From positions 2,852,001-2,916,000 of the forward strand of contig NZ_JBAJII010000001.1 of the NCBI RefSeq assembly GCF_036867195.1: a DNA stretch of 64,000 nt, read 5' to 3'. This document shows positions 38,667 through 49,301 of the stretch, one piece after another (within the stretch, counting starts at the first letter, position 1; each line of letters starts with the position of its first letter). The notes under the pieces were generated by a model, which was not told the DNA's origin, did no database searches, and saw nothing but the letters and a program-made list of their open reading frames with translations. The position numbers were made by a program, and so were the translations under genes. This DNA is from Arthrobacter sp. Soc17.1.1.1. GTDB lineage: Bacteria; Actinomycetota; Actinomycetes; Actinomycetales; Micrococcaceae.

Positions 38667-39286
38667 TTGGCATCCTCCTCGGAGATGACATCAGCCGAGC
38701 CGACGAACTGGTCGTAGGCGGCCTTGGTGAAGATCACGTCATCGGAGACCAGCACGTCGTACGTGTTGAGCTGGTCTACGTAGAGGACGTGCACAGCGGG
38801 GACGTTGCGCACGGACAGTGCGGCGACGTCGTTGGCACGCTCGATCACGACGAGCAGGCGGGGCCGCTCGGAGATCGCGCGCAGGGTCTCGATGGCACCC
38901 TTGGTGGACGGCTTGCCGCCGGTCACCAGGGACTCGAGGACGTGGATACGGCCGTTGCGTGCCCGATCCGAGAGGGCTCCGCGCAGGGCGGCTGCCTTCA
39001 TCTTCTTGGGGGTGCGCTGGCTGTAGTCGCGGGGCGTGGGCCCGTGGACGACGCCGCCGCCGGTCATGTGAGGGGCGCGGATCGAACCCTGGCGGGCACG
39101 ACCGGTTCCCTTCTGCTTGAACGGCTTGCGACCTGCGCCACTGACCTCGGCGCGGGTCTTCGTCTTGTGCGTACCCTGGCGGGCGGCAGCGAGCTGGGCG
39201 ACGACGACCTGGTGCAGCAGCGGCACGTTGGTCTGAGCGTCGAAGATCTCCGCGGGGAGATCGACCTGGACAGTGTTGGCAGCCAT
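38663..39286 (-). CDS. rplD: 50S ribosomal protein L4
   Basis: The 207-residue L4 sends a loop into the exit tunnel: [52 protein letters not shown] is that loop and signature. In E. coli L4 also represses the S10 operon through its leader; whether it does so here is unknown. It lies four bases after rplC. Confidence 0.97.
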   Translation of the reverse strand: MAANTVQVDLPAEIFDAQTNVPLLHQVVVAQLAAARQGTHKTKTRAEVSGAGRKPFKQKGTGRARQGSIRAPHMTGGGVVHGPTPRDYSQRTPKKMKAAALRGALSDRARNGRIHVLESLVTGGKPSTKGAIETLRAISERPRLLVVIERANDVAALSVRNVPAVHVLYVDQLNTYDVLVSDDVIFTKAAYDQFVGSADVISEEDAK

Positions 39287-39290
39287 GTGG

Positions 39291-39947
39291 CTATGCTCCC
39301 TTCACGGCGGTGCGTACGAGGACGACCTGGCCGCGGGCGCCGGGGACGGCACCCTTGATCAGCAGCAGCGACTTCTCGGCGTCGACAGCGTGAACCCGCA
39401 GGTTCAGCGTGGTCTGACGAACGGCACCCATGCGGCCTGCCATTTTCATTCCACGGAAGACGCGGCTGGGGGTGGATGCTCCACCGATGGAACCGGGCTT
39501 GCGGTGGTTCTTGTGGGCACCGTGCGAGGCACCGACGCCGTGGAAACCGTGGCGCTTCATGACGCCGGCAAAGCCCTTGCCCTTGGTGGTGCCGATGACG
39601 TCGACCGTCTGGCCGGCCTCGAACATCTCGACGGAGAGTTCCTGACCGAGCGAGTAGGAGTCGGCGTCGGACGTGCGCAGCTCGACCACGTGACGGCGGG
39701 GCGTGACGCCTGCCTTCTCGAAGTGGCCGGCGAGCGGCTTGGTGACCTTGCGGGGATCGATCTGGCCGAAGCCGATCTGCACGGCCGTGTAGCCGTCCTT
39801 GTCCGCGCTCAGCAGCTGCGTGATGACGTTCGAGTCAGCCTGGATGACGGTGACGGGGATGAGGATGTTGTTCTCGTCCCAGACCTGGGTCATGCCGAGC
39901 TTGGTGCCCAGCAGGCCCTTGACCTGACGCGTAAGTGAAGTAGACAT
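39291..39947 (-). CDS. rplC: 50S ribosomal protein L3
   Basis: The 218-residue assembly initiator carries [27 protein letters not shown] and the tunnel-side signature [31 protein letters not shown]. Glutamine methylated in other bacteria cannot be judged. Length is normal. It follows rpsJ by 16 bases. Confidence 0.98.
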   Translation of the reverse strand: MSTSLTRQVKGLLGTKLGMTQVWDENNILIPVTVIQADSNVITQLLSADKDGYTAVQIGFGQIDPRKVTKPLAGHFEKAGVTPRRHVVELRTSDADSYSLGQELSVEMFEAGQTVDVIGTTKGKGFAGVMKRHGFHGVGASHGAHKNHRKPGSIGGASTPSRVFRGMKMAGRMGAVRQTTLNLRVHAVDAEKSLLLIKGAVPGARGQVVLVRTAVKGA

Positions 39948-39963
39948 GAGTATCCGCTCTCCC

Positions 39964-40272
39964 TTACAGCTTGATTTCGATGTTCACGTCCGCAGGCAGA
40001 TCGAGACGCATGAGCGAATCGACGGCCTTGGGCGTGGGATCAATGATGTCGATCAGACGCTTGTGAGTACGCATTTCGAAGTGCTCACGGCTGTCCTTGT
40101 ACTTGTGCGGGGACCGGATGACAACGAATACGTTCTTCTCCGTGGGCAGGGGCACGGGGCCCACTACCGTTGCGCCTGCGCGCGTCACCGTCTCAACGAT
40201 CTTCCGGGCTGAAACATCGATGACCTCGTGGTCATATGACTTCAGCCGGATGCGGATTTTCTGTCCCGCCAT
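39964..40272 (-). CDS. rpsJ: 30S ribosomal protein S10
   Basis: The 102-residue S10 (also NusE, an antitermination factor) starts [29 protein letters not shown]. The loop [30 protein letters not shown] contains the residues near the tetracycline-site backbone. The ATG is the S10 start; a longer upstream frame is not conserved. It opens the S10 unit behind a long leader. Confidence 0.98.
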   Translation of the reverse strand: MAGQKIRIRLKSYDHEVIDVSARKIVETVTRAGATVVGPVPLPTEKNVFVVIRSPHKYKDSREHFEMRTHKRLIDIIDPTPKAVDSLMRLDLPADVNIEIKL

Positions 40273-40620
40273 GGCGTCTCGACTCTCTCTCTCACTGCCT
40301 GAGCAGTTCCGGTACATTCGTACATTTCGTGCGCCCGTTGTACGGCGCTTCCTGAACAGGCTGAATCCGGAAGGATCCGGGTTCCTCACCCTGCCAGGGC
40401 TCCGACCCCCGCGCTCGGGCGTGTCGTGCTGTATCCGGGATGGGACATAGTGTGGACACACGCTCCGCGTCTTCCGGCTGAGCCGGTCGGGGTGGATTCA
40501 TCTTTGGGCTTCGCATTGTGGTGGACCTGATCCCTGCATCGGGCATTATCCCGACCGGGACGAGGTCTCGGACCGCACGCGGAAGCACTTGAACAACTTA
40601 TCCAGTCTCGCAGATCACCG
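40273..40620 (-). promoter_or_regulatory. rpsJ (S10 operon) leader region
   Basis: This stretch upstream of rpsJ contains no gene. A GGATAATG box (leftward, about 40543-40550) is the best -10 candidate but lacks a -35. A small hairpin (AATCCGGA with TCCGGGTT) starts near 40364. TACATTYCG occurs twice near 40313-40328. A structured leader with autoregulation is possible but unproven. Confidence 0.3.
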
Positions 40621-40692
40621 GCCCGATTGCGAACCGGGCCGGTTCCACGCGGCGTGATCTCAATGACTTGGACCCACCTCGGAGCCACCTCG

Positions 40693-40737
40693 GAGCCGCT
40701 TCCGAGCCGCTTCCGAGCCGCTTCCGAGCCGGCTTCC
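40693..40737. repeat. 11-base tandem repeat
   Basis: GAGCCGCTTCC occurs three times in a row without error (40693-40725), followed by a 12-base variant with an extra G. Related CGGAGCC units flank it. It lies in the non-coding spacer between the membrane-protein gene and rpsJ. No function is evident. Confidence 0.8.
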
Positions 40738-40758
40738 GAGCTGCATACGAGCCGCACG

Positions 40759-43700
40759 TCAGGACGGCGGGGTGAGGCGGCGGTCGGGCGGCGGCTGGAC
40801 CGCCGGCGCACCGGCGCCTGTACCCGGGTCGGGCGCCGGACCGGAGGAGGCTGCAGAACCGGGCGGTGCGATCGAACCGGGCGGTGTCGCCGGACCGGGC
40901 GGTGCGGTCGGGACGCCGGTGTCCGAGGCGGCGGTCGGGCCCTGCGACTGGCGATTGAGCTTCCAGACGGCGAACGCCAGCAGCAGCAGCGCGGCCACCG
41001 TCAGCAGCAGGAACGTGAAGCCCCGCAGGAACCAGAGCAGTGCGAGGGCGATACCGATGGCTCCCCACAGGCTGAACCGGCGCCTCGACAGCGCGACACC
41101 GGCGAGCAGGAGGACGACGTGTCCGCACAGGGCCCACACCTGTTCGCCCGTCGTGCCACCGGCCACGGTCATCAGTCCGGTGGCCGAGAGGACGGCGGCC
41201 GAGGCCGTGAGCCAACGGGCGCCCCTGGTCCGGGTACCGCGGGTGAAGGACCAGGCCGAGAGCAGGGCGAGGGCCACCACCCACCACTGGGCCGCCCAGA
41301 ACACGTCGATCGCACCGAGGAGGAGCCAGGCCACACGCTGTGCGCACAGGACCACGACCAGGAAGACCACCTCGGAGCACTGGGCACGGACCCGCGCGGG
41401 CACCTCCCCCAGCGCGAGGACCGCCACGGCCGCGAGGACCACCGAGCCGGCGACGGCCGAGGAGTCCGCCGGCATGGCGAGCACCGCGGCAAGCGCGGTC
41501 CAACCGAGTGCTGCTCCACCGAGGATGCGGAACCGGAGGCCGCCCTCGTCCTGACCCGGCAGGAACACGCGGGCGAGGTGGAGGACGGCGGCGGCCAGGA
41601 CGGCGCCGCACAGCAGGCGGAGGGCGCCGGTGTCGAGCCCCCGGCCCGAGGCCTGGTCCACCTGATCGACGAAGGCCGTCGCGGCGACGATCACCGACAC
41701 GGCTCCCCCTGCGTCCAGCACGGCGGGCGCTTCCCGTTGCGCGAGGGCGAAACAGGCACCGGCCGCGATCCCGGCGACCACGACGCGGTCCCAGCCGGCA
41801 CCGTCCTCGAAGGCGAACAGGACCGCCTCGAGGACGAACACCCCGGCACCGACCCGGGCCGGCGTGCGGAAGCGGGCCGCAGCGGACCGGAGGCGTACCA
41901 CGACGAACGCGACAGCACAGGCGACCGCGACGAGCGCCGCGACCGGCTCCGACAGCGGTGCGACCGGCAGGAGCCCCGCCCGCCCGGTGGGCAGCACCCC
42001 GGCGAGCACGGCGATGAGTGCGACGACGGCGTAGAGCGCCGGGTAGGCCGCGGCGCCCATGCGCTGGACCAGGTACAGGACCGAGGACACCACCCCGAGC
42101 AGCGCCAGGTGCAGCACGATCACATCAAGCTGCACGCGCGGGTTCCCGAGCACCAGGTAGGCCAGGGGCAGGACCGCCAGCACACCGACGCTCAGCCAGG
42201 CCGACGAACCCTGCAGCCCCGCCTGGCGCAACCTGGAGCGCAGGAGCGCCCGCACCACCTCCTGCAGGGCGACGCTTGCCGCGATCGCCGCGAGGACCCC
42301 GTGTACCGTCAGCTCCAGATCCGCGGAGACGGTGGCCGTCAGGGCCGTGAAACACAGCTGGGCCGCCAGGAGGTAGGCGCCACGGCGTGTGCGGCCGAGC
42401 GCACGCCGTGCCAGGAGGGCGCCGTAGGCGACACCGACGACGAGCAGCACCTCGTAGGAGTGGATCCCGAAGCCCGCGGCGGTGCCCCCCAGCGCTGCCA
42501 CCAGGAGCGAGGCAGGCCCGAGAGCCTCCACCAGCGCACCCGGACCAGCCGGGAGGCCGGGACCCGCTCCTGTCGCCGGGCTGCTCGTCGGCAGCGGCGT
42601 CGCGCCCGCGAGGGGCAGGACCAGCGAGGTGATGCAGCCCGCGAGGACACAGCTCCAGAGACCGATCGCCGCGATGGCGAAGGTCCCGGCACCGGCCGCG
42701 AGGGCGACCACCGTCACGAGGGACGCCCCGCCCGCGACGCACACCACCCAGCTGCCGTAGCCGCCTCCCGGATGCCGCCGCGATCGGAGTGCCTCGGCGA
42801 GCTGGTTGACCACGAGGGCGAGAACGAGGGCGAGTCCGGCGAGCTCCCCGACGCCCCCCGTCGGCACCCCCGAGGACGCGACGTGGACCAGCACGGCGAC
42901 CGGCGCAAGCGCGGTGACCGCAGCGCGTGCCGCCAGCATGAAACGTTCCCGATGAAGACCACCGGAACGGAGGCCCCGTACGAGGAGATGGATCGCGGTG
43001 AGGGACAGGACCACCTCCGTCCGCCAGGGATCGTCCCAGTGCGTCACGGCACCGAGCACCACCCCCGGGAGGACGAGCGCCTCGAACGCGCCCGCACAGC
43101 GCACCGCGATCGCCATGCCCGTGACCAGCACGAGCAGCATCGGCAACAGGGCGTCGGGCGAACCGCTCGGCGCCGCAGCGGTCGGGACGACGGACGAGAG
43201 GACCACCGCGGCTGCCACGAGCGTCATGACGGAGAACGTCACGAGGACGTCCAGGGCGTAGCGGGATGCGCCTGCCTGTCGGTCGGGGTGGTGCCCGGCC
43301 TCCTCGACGGCGGGCCGGCGCGCGCTGTCGAGGAAGCCTCGGACGCGGTCCCGGGCACCGAGCAGGCCCACGACCTGGAGCGCGAGGCACACGGCGAGGA
43401 TGAGCGCTCCCCACGACGTCGAGCAACCCGCCGCCCACGCGACCAGGACGGCGGCGATGCTCCCCACGGACCTCAGCGCATAGAAGTGCTGGATCCTGGA
43501 CAGTTCGAAGAACGCCAGCAGGGCCGCGTAGTAGGCGGTCGCCACGACCCACAGCTGGGCGCGGTCGGCCGTGGTCAGGAGCCCGCCGAGAAGCAGCGAG
43601 GCCACGAGCGCGGTGGGTGCCAGCAGCCGGTGCGTGTCCACCACCGCGCGCGAGATCACCGTGGGCAACCATGGCGGAGCGAGGCGCAGCAGTGCCGCCA

Positions 43701-44685
43701 GGACCGCCGCCACACCGATGGAGCACGTGAAGTACCAGACGAGGGCGCCGCCGAGGAGCGACACCGAGGACAGCGCGATGGAGAGGAAGAACGGCAGGGC
43801 CAGGAAGGCGACGACCCGGCTCTGCAGCCGGACCGCGGCCGCGACGTAGGCGATGGTCCCGACGAGAGCTGTCGCGAACCAGGCGGACGCGCCGTGGCCG
43901 GTGAGGACTCCGAAGAGCAGCCCTGCGACCGGCAGCAACGCGAGTCCTGTCCCCGTGAAGGCGACAGCGGCGGGCCGCAGTCGCGGCAACCGCGTGTACA
44001 GGACGAGGCCGCTGCAATAGAAGAGCGCCACGACGACACCGATCGTCACCGCCTTGGCGGCGCCGGGAACCGCCGCTCCGATGAACAGGCCGCCCGCAGC
44101 CACCAGCAGCAGGCTGGCCGAGTACAGCGCGATGTTGATGTTCCGCAGCTCCCTGGCGGCCCGCTGTGCAGCGCGATCCTCCGCGCTGGGCGCCGGAGGA
44201 CCCTGGACACCGAGCGAGGGAGCAGGCCCGAGGGTATCTCCCGGGGGAACCGCCGATCGCTCGCCCGCGGCGAGCGACGCGGCGGCATCCTCCGGTCCTG
44301 CCGGGGGCCCCGACATCGGCGCCGGCGCATGCTGATGCTGCGGGACATTCCATGGCTCCGGCGTCGCACCGTAGGGGCCAGGCGTCGCCGTGACCTGCGA
44401 GTCCGGATGCCGGTCTGCGGCTCCTGCGGACGGGTCCGCCGCGGCCGGGACCTGCGGGTCCGGATGCCGGCCTGCGGCTCCCCCGGAGGCGCCCGGCCCA
44501 CCGCCGGCCCATGCGCCGGCCGCCGCAGCGCCACTGCGGTAGCCCTGATCGTACGCGACCGCGAGGGCCTGCCTGGCCGACCCGCCGTGCCGGGCCCGGC
44601 GCCGTGTGATGGCGCTCCCCGTGACGTATCCGGCACCGAAGATGCCCAGCACGACCCCCAGAAGTACCGCTAGAACCAGACCCAC
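40759..44685 (-). CDS. very large multi-pass membrane protein (SCO7613 C-terminal-domain-like)
   Basis: The 1308-residue protein begins with one membrane helix (MGLVLAVLLGVVLGIFGAGY). A Pro/Gly/Ala-rich cytoplasmic linker of about 140 residues follows, then a short charged helix (RAAQRAARELRNINIALY). More than 25 closely packed Ala/Leu/Val membrane helices fill the rest. A Pro/Gly-rich tail ends it. The layout resembles actinobacterial SCO7613 C-terminal-domain membrane proteins of unknown function. No enzymatic motif was seen. It stands alone between tuf and rpsJ, transcribed with them. A long antisense reading frame exists but is rejected. Confidence 0.75.
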   Translation of the reverse strand: MGLVLAVLLGVVLGIFGAGYVTGSAITRRRARHGGSARQALAVAYDQGYRSGAAAAGAWAGGGPGASGGAAGRHPDPQVPAAADPSAGAADRHPDSQVTATPGPYGATPEPWNVPQHQHAPAPMSGPPAGPEDAAASLAAGERSAVPPGDTLGPAPSLGVQGPPAPSAEDRAAQRAARELRNINIALYSASLLLVAAGGLFIGAAVPGAAKAVTIGVVVALFYCSGLVLYTRLPRLRPAAVAFTGTGLALLPVAGLLFGVLTGHGASAWFATALVGTIAYVAAAVRLQSRVVAFLALPFFLSIALSSVSLLGGALVWYFTCSIGVAAVLAALLRLAPPWLPTVISRAVVDTHRLLAPTALVASLLLGGLLTTADRAQLWVVATAYYAALLAFFELSRIQHFYALRSVGSIAAVLVAWAAGCSTSWGALILAVCLALQVVGLLGARDRVRGFLDSARRPAVEEAGHHPDRQAGASRYALDVLVTFSVMTLVAAAVVLSSVVPTAAAPSGSPDALLPMLLVLVTGMAIAVRCAGAFEALVLPGVVLGAVTHWDDPWRTEVVLSLTAIHLLVRGLRSGGLHRERFMLAARAAVTALAPVAVLVHVASSGVPTGGVGELAGLALVLALVVNQLAEALRSRRHPGGGYGSWVVCVAGGASLVTVVALAAGAGTFAIAAIGLWSCVLAGCITSLVLPLAGATPLPTSSPATGAGPGLPAGPGALVEALGPASLLVAALGGTAAGFGIHSYEVLLVVGVAYGALLARRALGRTRRGAYLLAAQLCFTALTATVSADLELTVHGVLAAIAASVALQEVVRALLRSRLRQAGLQGSSAWLSVGVLAVLPLAYLVLGNPRVQLDVIVLHLALLGVVSSVLYLVQRMGAAAYPALYAVVALIAVLAGVLPTGRAGLLPVAPLSEPVAALVAVACAVAFVVVRLRSAAARFRTPARVGAGVFVLEAVLFAFEDGAGWDRVVVAGIAAGACFALAQREAPAVLDAGGAVSVIVAATAFVDQVDQASGRGLDTGALRLLCGAVLAAAVLHLARVFLPGQDEGGLRFRILGGAALGWTALAAVLAMPADSSAVAGSVVLAAVAVLALGEVPARVRAQCSEVVFLVVVLCAQRVAWLLLGAIDVFWAAQWWVVALALLSAWSFTRGTRTRGARWLTASAAVLSATGLMTVAGGTTGEQVWALCGHVVLLLAGVALSRRRFSLWGAIGIALALLWFLRGFTFLLLTVAALLLLAFAVWKLNRQSQGPTAASDTGVPTAPPGPATPPGSIAPPGSAASSGPAPDPGTGAGAPAVQPPPDRRLTPPS

Positions 44686-44813
44686 TACCGCTCCCCCATG
44701 ACCGGTCGGCTGCCCGCCCTTCCGGTCAGTATAGGCAGGGCGCCGTGCGCATCACCGGACCCACGGTGCCCTGTGGACGACGGGTCGGCCGCCGGCGGGA
44801 CCGGTTAACGAAA

Positions 44814-44841
44814 GAACCCCCGCCGCAGACGGCAGGGGTTC
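44814..44841 (-). terminator. intrinsic terminator after tuf
   Basis: GAACCCCTGCCG and CGGCGGGGGTTC (leftward) pair over 12 bp with one G-U pair and a four-base loop, then TTTCGTT. It ends the rpsL-tuf unit before the membrane-protein gene. The 190-base gap has no other feature. Confidence 0.75.
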
Positions 44842-44876
44842 CTTCGTGCTTCAGCAGTGCTGAGTGATCCGGAAGA

Positions 44877-46067
44877 CTACTTCAGGATCTTGGTGACGCG
44901 TCCCGAACCAACGGTGCGGCCGCCTTCGCGGATCGCGAAGCCGAGGCCCTCTTCCATGGCGATGGGCTGGATGAGCTCGACGGTCATCTCGGTGTTGTCG
45001 CCGGGCATGACCATCTCGGTGCCCTCGGGGAGGGTGATGACGCCGGTCACGTCCGTGGTACGGAAGTAGAACTGCGGGCGGTAGTTCGAGTAGAACGGGT
45101 TGTGACGCCCGCCCTCGTCCTTCGCCAGGATGTAGACGTTGGCCTCGAAGTCGGTGTGAGGGGTGATGGAACCTGGCTTCACGATGACCTGGCCACGCTC
45201 TACGTCTTCGCGCTTGATACCGCGGAGCAGCAGACCACAGTTCTCGCCGGCCCAGGCCTCGTCGAGCTGCTTGTGGAACATCTCGATACCGGTGACCGTG
45301 GTCTTCTGGACCGGACGGATACCGACGATCTCGACCTCGGAGTTGATGGCGAGGGTTCCACGCTCGGCGCGACCCGTGACGACGGTTCCACGACCGGTGA
45401 TCGTGAAGACGTCCTCGACAGGCATGAGGAACGGCTTGTCCTTGTCGCGGATCGGGTCGGGGACGTTGTTGTCAACGGCTTCCATGAGGTCCTCGACGGA
45501 CTTGACCCACTCGGCGTCGCCCTCGAGAGCCTTCAGGCCCGAGACGCGGACGACGGGAGCGTCGTCACCGTCGAAGCCCTGCGAGCTGAGGAGCTCACGC
45601 ACCTCCATCTCGACGAGATCGAGGAGTTCCTCGTCGTCGACCATGTCGGACTTGTTCAGCGCGACCAGCAGGTAGGGGACGCCCACCTGGCGGGCGAGCA
45701 GGACGTGCTCCCGGGTCTGAGCCATCGGGCCGTCGGTGGCGGCGACGACCAGGATCGCGCCGTCCATCTGTGCGGCACCGGTGATCATGTTCTTGATGTA
45801 GTCGGCGTGACCGGGGGCGTCGACGTGTGCGTAGTGGCGCTTCTCGGTCTGGTACTCGACGTGCGAGATGTTGATCGTGATGCCGCGCTGCTTCTCCTCG
45901 GGAGCCGAGTCGATCGACGCGAAGTCACGCTGCTCGTTGAGAGTGGGGTACTTGTCGTACAGCACCTTCGAAATGGCAGCCGTCAACGTCGTCTTTCCAT
46001 GGTCGACGTGACCGATGGTTCCGATGTTAACGTGCGGCTTAGTCCGCTCGAACTTTGCCTTCGCCAC
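44877..46067 (-). CDS. tuf: elongation factor Tu
   Basis: The 396-residue GTPase delivers aminoacyl-tRNA. G1 is GHVDHGKTT, the G3 motif is DAPGHADY, and NKSDMVD supplies G4. The G3 segment has Ala where E. coli has Cys81 (DCPGH), a natural actinobacterial variant. [12 protein letters not shown] and [14 protein letters not shown] belong to domains 2 and 3. Start is GTG after AGGAGG. It lies downstream of fusA behind two hairpins and a possible own promoter. Confidence 0.98.
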   Translation of the reverse strand: MAKAKFERTKPHVNIGTIGHVDHGKTTLTAAISKVLYDKYPTLNEQRDFASIDSAPEEKQRGITINISHVEYQTEKRHYAHVDAPGHADYIKNMITGAAQMDGAILVVAATDGPMAQTREHVLLARQVGVPYLLVALNKSDMVDDEELLDLVEMEVRELLSSQGFDGDDAPVVRVSGLKALEGDAEWVKSVEDLMEAVDNNVPDPIRDKDKPFLMPVEDVFTITGRGTVVTGRAERGTLAINSEVEIVGIRPVQKTTVTGIEMFHKQLDEAWAGENCGLLLRGIKREDVERGQVIVKPGSITPHTDFEANVYILAKDEGGRHNPFYSNYRPQFYFRTTDVTGVITLPEGTEMVMPGDNTEMTVELIQPIAMEEGLGFAIREGGRTVGSGRVTKILK

Positions 46068-46135
46068 GGGTTCCTCCTAGAACGTTTGAGAAGATCTGCT
46101 TCCCAGCCGCGCTTTTCGCAGCTGAAACTCATGCA

Positions 46136-46141
46136 AGTCTA
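46136..46141 (-). promoter_or_regulatory. possible internal -10 box for tuf
   Basis: TAGACTTG (leftward) lies about 70 bases before the tuf GTG and downstream of the fusA-tuf hairpins. TTCATC at 18 bp is a poor -35. rpsL has the same TAGACTTG. Confidence 0.35.
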
Positions 46142-46175
46142 CTGGGGGCTTTTGGTTTTGATGAAATTGCGGGTT

Positions 46176-46242
46176 CGCCGCCGGACCACGCGTCCGGCGG
46201 CGGGAGGACGGGCCGGCCTGCCCTTGAACAGGCCGGCCCGTC
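46176..46242 (-). promoter_or_regulatory. tandem hairpins in the fusA-tuf spacer
   Basis: Two perfect hairpins lie four bases apart. The first is 14 bp (46207-46220 with 46229-46242), the second 10 bp (46176-46185 with 46193-46202). Neither has a T tract. They may be attenuators, RNA-processing sites or mRNA end protectors, allowing tuf to differ from fusA in level. Confidence 0.6.
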
Positions 46243-46252
46243 TGCGGGACGA

Positions 46253-48367
46253 CTACTCGCCGCGGGTCTTCTGGATGATCTCGTCGGCTACTGCCTTCGG
46301 GACCTCCGAGTAGCTGTCGAACTGCATCGAGTACACGGCACGACCCTGGGTCTTGGACCGCAGGTCACCGATGTAGCCGAACATGCCCGAGAGGGGCACG
46401 TGGGCGCGGATGACCTTCACGCCACTCGCGTCCTCCATGGACTGCATCTGGCCACGGCGGGAGTTGAGGTCACCGATGACTTCACCCATGTATTCCTCAG
46501 GGGTGCGCACCTCGACGTCCATGAGGGGCTCGAGCAGCACGGGCTGTGCCATGCGCGCGGCCTCCTTGAACGCCATGCGACCGGCGATCTTGAACGCCAT
46601 CTCCGAGGAGTCGACGTCGTGGTAGGCGCCGTCGAGCAGCGTGGCCTTGATGCCGACCACGGGGTAGCCCGCGAGGACACCGTCGTTGAGTGCATCCTGG
46701 ATGCCGGCATCGACACTCGGGATGTACTCGCGCGGCACGCGGCCACCGGTGACCTTGTTGTCGAACGAGTAGAGCTCGCCGTCGGCCGTGTCCAGGGGTT
46801 CGATCGCGATCTGGATCTTCGCGAACTGGCCGGAGCCACCGGTCTGCTTCTTGTGCGTGTAGTCGTGCTTCGCGACGGCGCGCTTGATCGTCTCGCGGTA
46901 GGCGACCTGGGGCTTGCCCACGTTCGCCTCGACCTTGAACTCGCGGCGCATGCGGTCCACGAGGATGTCCAGGTGGAGCTCGCCCATGCCGGCGATGATC
47001 GTCTGTCCGGTGTCCTCGTTGAGGGACACCTGGAAGGTGGGGTCCTCGGCCGAGAGCTTCTGGATGGCCGTGGACAGCTTCTCCTGGTCACCCTTGGTCT
47101 TCGGCTCGATGGCCACCGAGATCACGGGCTCCGGGAAGCTCATGGACTCGAGGACGATCTGGTTCGCCGAATCGGACAGGGTGTCACCGGTGGTGGTGTC
47201 CTTCAGGCCGATCGCCGCGTAGATGTGGCCCGCAAGGGCCTCCTCGACGGGGATCTCCTTGTTGGCGTGCATCTGGAACAGCTTCCCGATGCGCTCCTTC
47301 TTGGTCTTCGTCGAGTTCGTCACCTGCGTGCCGGCCGAGATCTGGCCCGAGTACACGCGGATGAAGGTGAGCTGACCGAAGAACGGGTGCGTGGCGACCT
47401 TGAACGCGAGGGCCGAGAACGGCTCTTCCGTGCTGGGCTTGCGCGTCAGCTCGGTCTCCTCGTTGCGGGGATCGTGGCCGATCATCGGGGGGACGTCCAG
47501 GGGCGACGGCAGGTAGTCGATGACGGCGTCGAGCATCGGCTGCACACCGCGGTTCTTGAACGCGGAACCGCAGAGGATCGGGTAGAGCTCGGAGTTGATC
47601 GTCATCTTGCGGATGCCGGCCTTCAGCTCCTCGATGGAGATCTCCTCGCCCTCGAGGTACTTGTTCATGAGCTCGTCGGAGGACTCGGCGACGGTCTCGA
47701 CGAGCGCAGCGCGGTACTCCTCGGCCTTCTCCTTGAGATCGGCGGGGATCTCCTGGATCTCGTACTTGGCACCCATGGTCACGTCACCCTTGGCATCGCC
47801 GGGCCACACGAGGGCACGCATGTGGAGCAGGTCCACGACACCGATGAAGTCGTTCTCGGCGCCGATGGGGAGCTGCAGCACGAGGGGCTTGGCGCCCAGG
47901 CGGCTGATGATGGTGTCGACGGTGAAGTAGAAGTCGGCGCCCAGCTTGTCCATCTTGTTGACGAAGCAGATGCGGGGGACCTCGTACTTGTCGGCCTGAC
48001 GCCAGACGGTCTCCGACTGGGGCTCGACGCCCTCCTTGCCGTCGAACACGGCGACGGCGCCGTCGAGGACGCGCAGGGAGCGCTCGACCTCGACGGTGAA
48101 GTCGACGTGCCCGGGGGTGTCGATGATGTTGATCTGGTTGTTCTCCCAGAAGCAGGTCACGGCGGCAGACGTGATGGTGATGCCGCGCTCCTTCTCCTGT
48201 TCCATCCAGTCGGTGGTGGAGGCACCATCGTGCGTCTCGCCGATCTTGTGGTTTACACCCGTGTAGAACAGGATGCGCTCGGTAGTAGTGGTCTTGCCGG
48301 CATCGATGTGGGCCATGATGCCGATGTTGCGGACCTTGTTGAGGTCGGTAAGCACGTCCTGTGCCAC
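46253..48367 (-). CDS. fusA: elongation factor G
   Basis: The 704-residue translocase GTPase has G1 [15 protein letters not shown]3 [15 protein letters not shown] and G4 NKMDKLG. Domain IV ends [30 protein letters not shown], and [23 protein letters not shown] is the C-terminal domain V. Length is normal, and the switch regions look intact. Start is GTG with AAAGGGAG upstream. It follows rpsG by 88 bases. Confidence 0.98.
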   Translation of the reverse strand: MAQDVLTDLNKVRNIGIMAHIDAGKTTTTERILFYTGVNHKIGETHDGASTTDWMEQEKERGITITSAAVTCFWENNQINIIDTPGHVDFTVEVERSLRVLDGAVAVFDGKEGVEPQSETVWRQADKYEVPRICFVNKMDKLGADFYFTVDTIISRLGAKPLVLQLPIGAENDFIGVVDLLHMRALVWPGDAKGDVTMGAKYEIQEIPADLKEKAEEYRAALVETVAESSDELMNKYLEGEEISIEELKAGIRKMTINSELYPILCGSAFKNRGVQPMLDAVIDYLPSPLDVPPMIGHDPRNEETELTRKPSTEEPFSALAFKVATHPFFGQLTFIRVYSGQISAGTQVTNSTKTKKERIGKLFQMHANKEIPVEEALAGHIYAAIGLKDTTTGDTLSDSANQIVLESMSFPEPVISVAIEPKTKGDQEKLSTAIQKLSAEDPTFQVSLNEDTGQTIIAGMGELHLDILVDRMRREFKVEANVGKPQVAYRETIKRAVAKHDYTHKKQTGGSGQFAKIQIAIEPLDTADGELYSFDNKVTGGRVPREYIPSVDAGIQDALNDGVLAGYPVVGIKATLLDGAYHDVDSSEMAFKIAGRMAFKEAARMAQPVLLEPLMDVEVRTPEEYMGEVIGDLNSRRGQMQSMEDASGVKVIRAHVPLSGMFGYIGDLRSKTQGRAVYSMQFDSYSEVPKAVADEIIQKTRGE

Positions 48368-48454
48368 GGTGTCTCCCTTTTGACGAGAATGGAGTTCTGC
48401 TGGCCTAACGGCCGGGCCGTCCCTTGTGGGTGACGGCCCGACCGGCAGTTCTGA

Positions 48455-48925
48455 CTACCAGCGGTAGTGTGCGAAGGCCTTGTTGGACTCGGCCATCTTG
48501 TGGGTGTCCTCGCGACGCTTCACGGCGGCACCGAGGCCGTTGGAGGCGTCGAGGATCTCGTTCTGCAGGCGCTCGGTCATCGTCTTCTCGCGGCGGGCCT
48601 TCGAGTAGCCGACGAGCCAGCGGAGGGCCAGGGCGGTGGACCGGCCGGGCTTGACCTCGACGGGGACCTGGTAGGTGGCTCCACCGACGCGGCGTGAGCG
48701 GACCTCGAGGGTCGGCTTCACGTTGTCCATGGCCTTCTTGAGGGCTGCGACGGGGTCGCCGCCGGACTTGGCACGTGCACCTTCGAGGGCGCCGTAGACG
48801 ATGCGCTCTGCGGTGGACTTCTTACCGTCGACGAGCACCTTGTTGATCAGCTGCGTGACCAGGGGCGAACCGTAGACGGGATCTACAACGAGCGGCCGCT
48901 TCGGGGCCGGGCCCTTACGAGGCAT
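48455..48925 (-). CDS. rpsG: 30S ribosomal protein S7
   Basis: The 156-residue head assembler shows [44 protein letters not shown] and [13 protein letters not shown]. The C-terminus ends [22 protein letters not shown]. In E. coli S7 represses the str operon. It is one base from the rpsL stop. Confidence 0.98.
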   Translation of the reverse strand: MPRKGPAPKRPLVVDPVYGSPLVTQLINKVLVDGKKSTAERIVYGALEGARAKSGGDPVAALKKAMDNVKPTLEVRSRRVGGATYQVPVEVKPGRSTALALRWLVGYSKARREKTMTERLQNEILDASNGLGAAVKRREDTHKMAESNKAFAHYRW

Positions 48926-48926
48926 A

Positions 48927-49301
48927 TTACTTCTTCTCCATCTTTGCGCCGTAGCGGCTGCGAGCCTGCTTGCGGTTCTTCACGCCCTGGGTATCCAGTG
49001 CGCCACGGACGATCTTGTAGCGGACACCGGGGAGGTCCTTCACACGGCCGCCGCGCACGAGCACGATGGAGTGTTCCTGGAGGTTGTGTCCGACACCGGG
49101 GATGTACGCGGTGACTTCGATACCACCGTTGAGGCGCACGCGGGCGACCTTGCGGAGAGCCGAGTTCGGCTTCTTCGGGGTGGTGGTGTAGACGCGGGTG
49201 CAAACGCCGCGCTTCATGGGGCTGCCCTTGAGTGCGGGCGCCTTGGTCTTGGAGACCTTAGGTGACCGGCCCTTGCGGACCAGCTGGTTAATCGTAGGCA
49301 C
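48927..49301 (-). CDS. rpsL: 30S ribosomal protein S12
   Basis: The 124-residue decoding-site protein starts [13 protein letters not shown]43 in [11 protein letters not shown] and K88 in GGRVKDLPG are wild type, so classical streptomycin-resistance changes are absent. D89 is the site of methylthiolation in other bacteria. GTG start follows GGAG. It is first in rpsL-rpsG-fusA-tuf. Confidence 0.98.
   Translation of the reverse strand: MPTINQLVRKGRSPKVSKTKAPALKGSPMKRGVCTRVYTTTPKKPNSALRKVARVRLNGGIEVTAYIPGVGHNLQEHSIVLVRGGRVKDLPGVRYKIVRGALDTQGVKNRKQARSRYGAKMEKK

Noticed and set aside
40627..44673. 1348-residue open frame antisense to the large membrane protein
   Set aside because: It is Arg/Gly/Glu/His-rich with no recognisable domain and lies exactly opposite a frame with regular membrane helices. 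High-GC DNA often yields such shadows.
46055..48433. 792-residue rightward frame antisense to fusA
   Set aside because: No domain and entirely opposite EF-G, which is certain.
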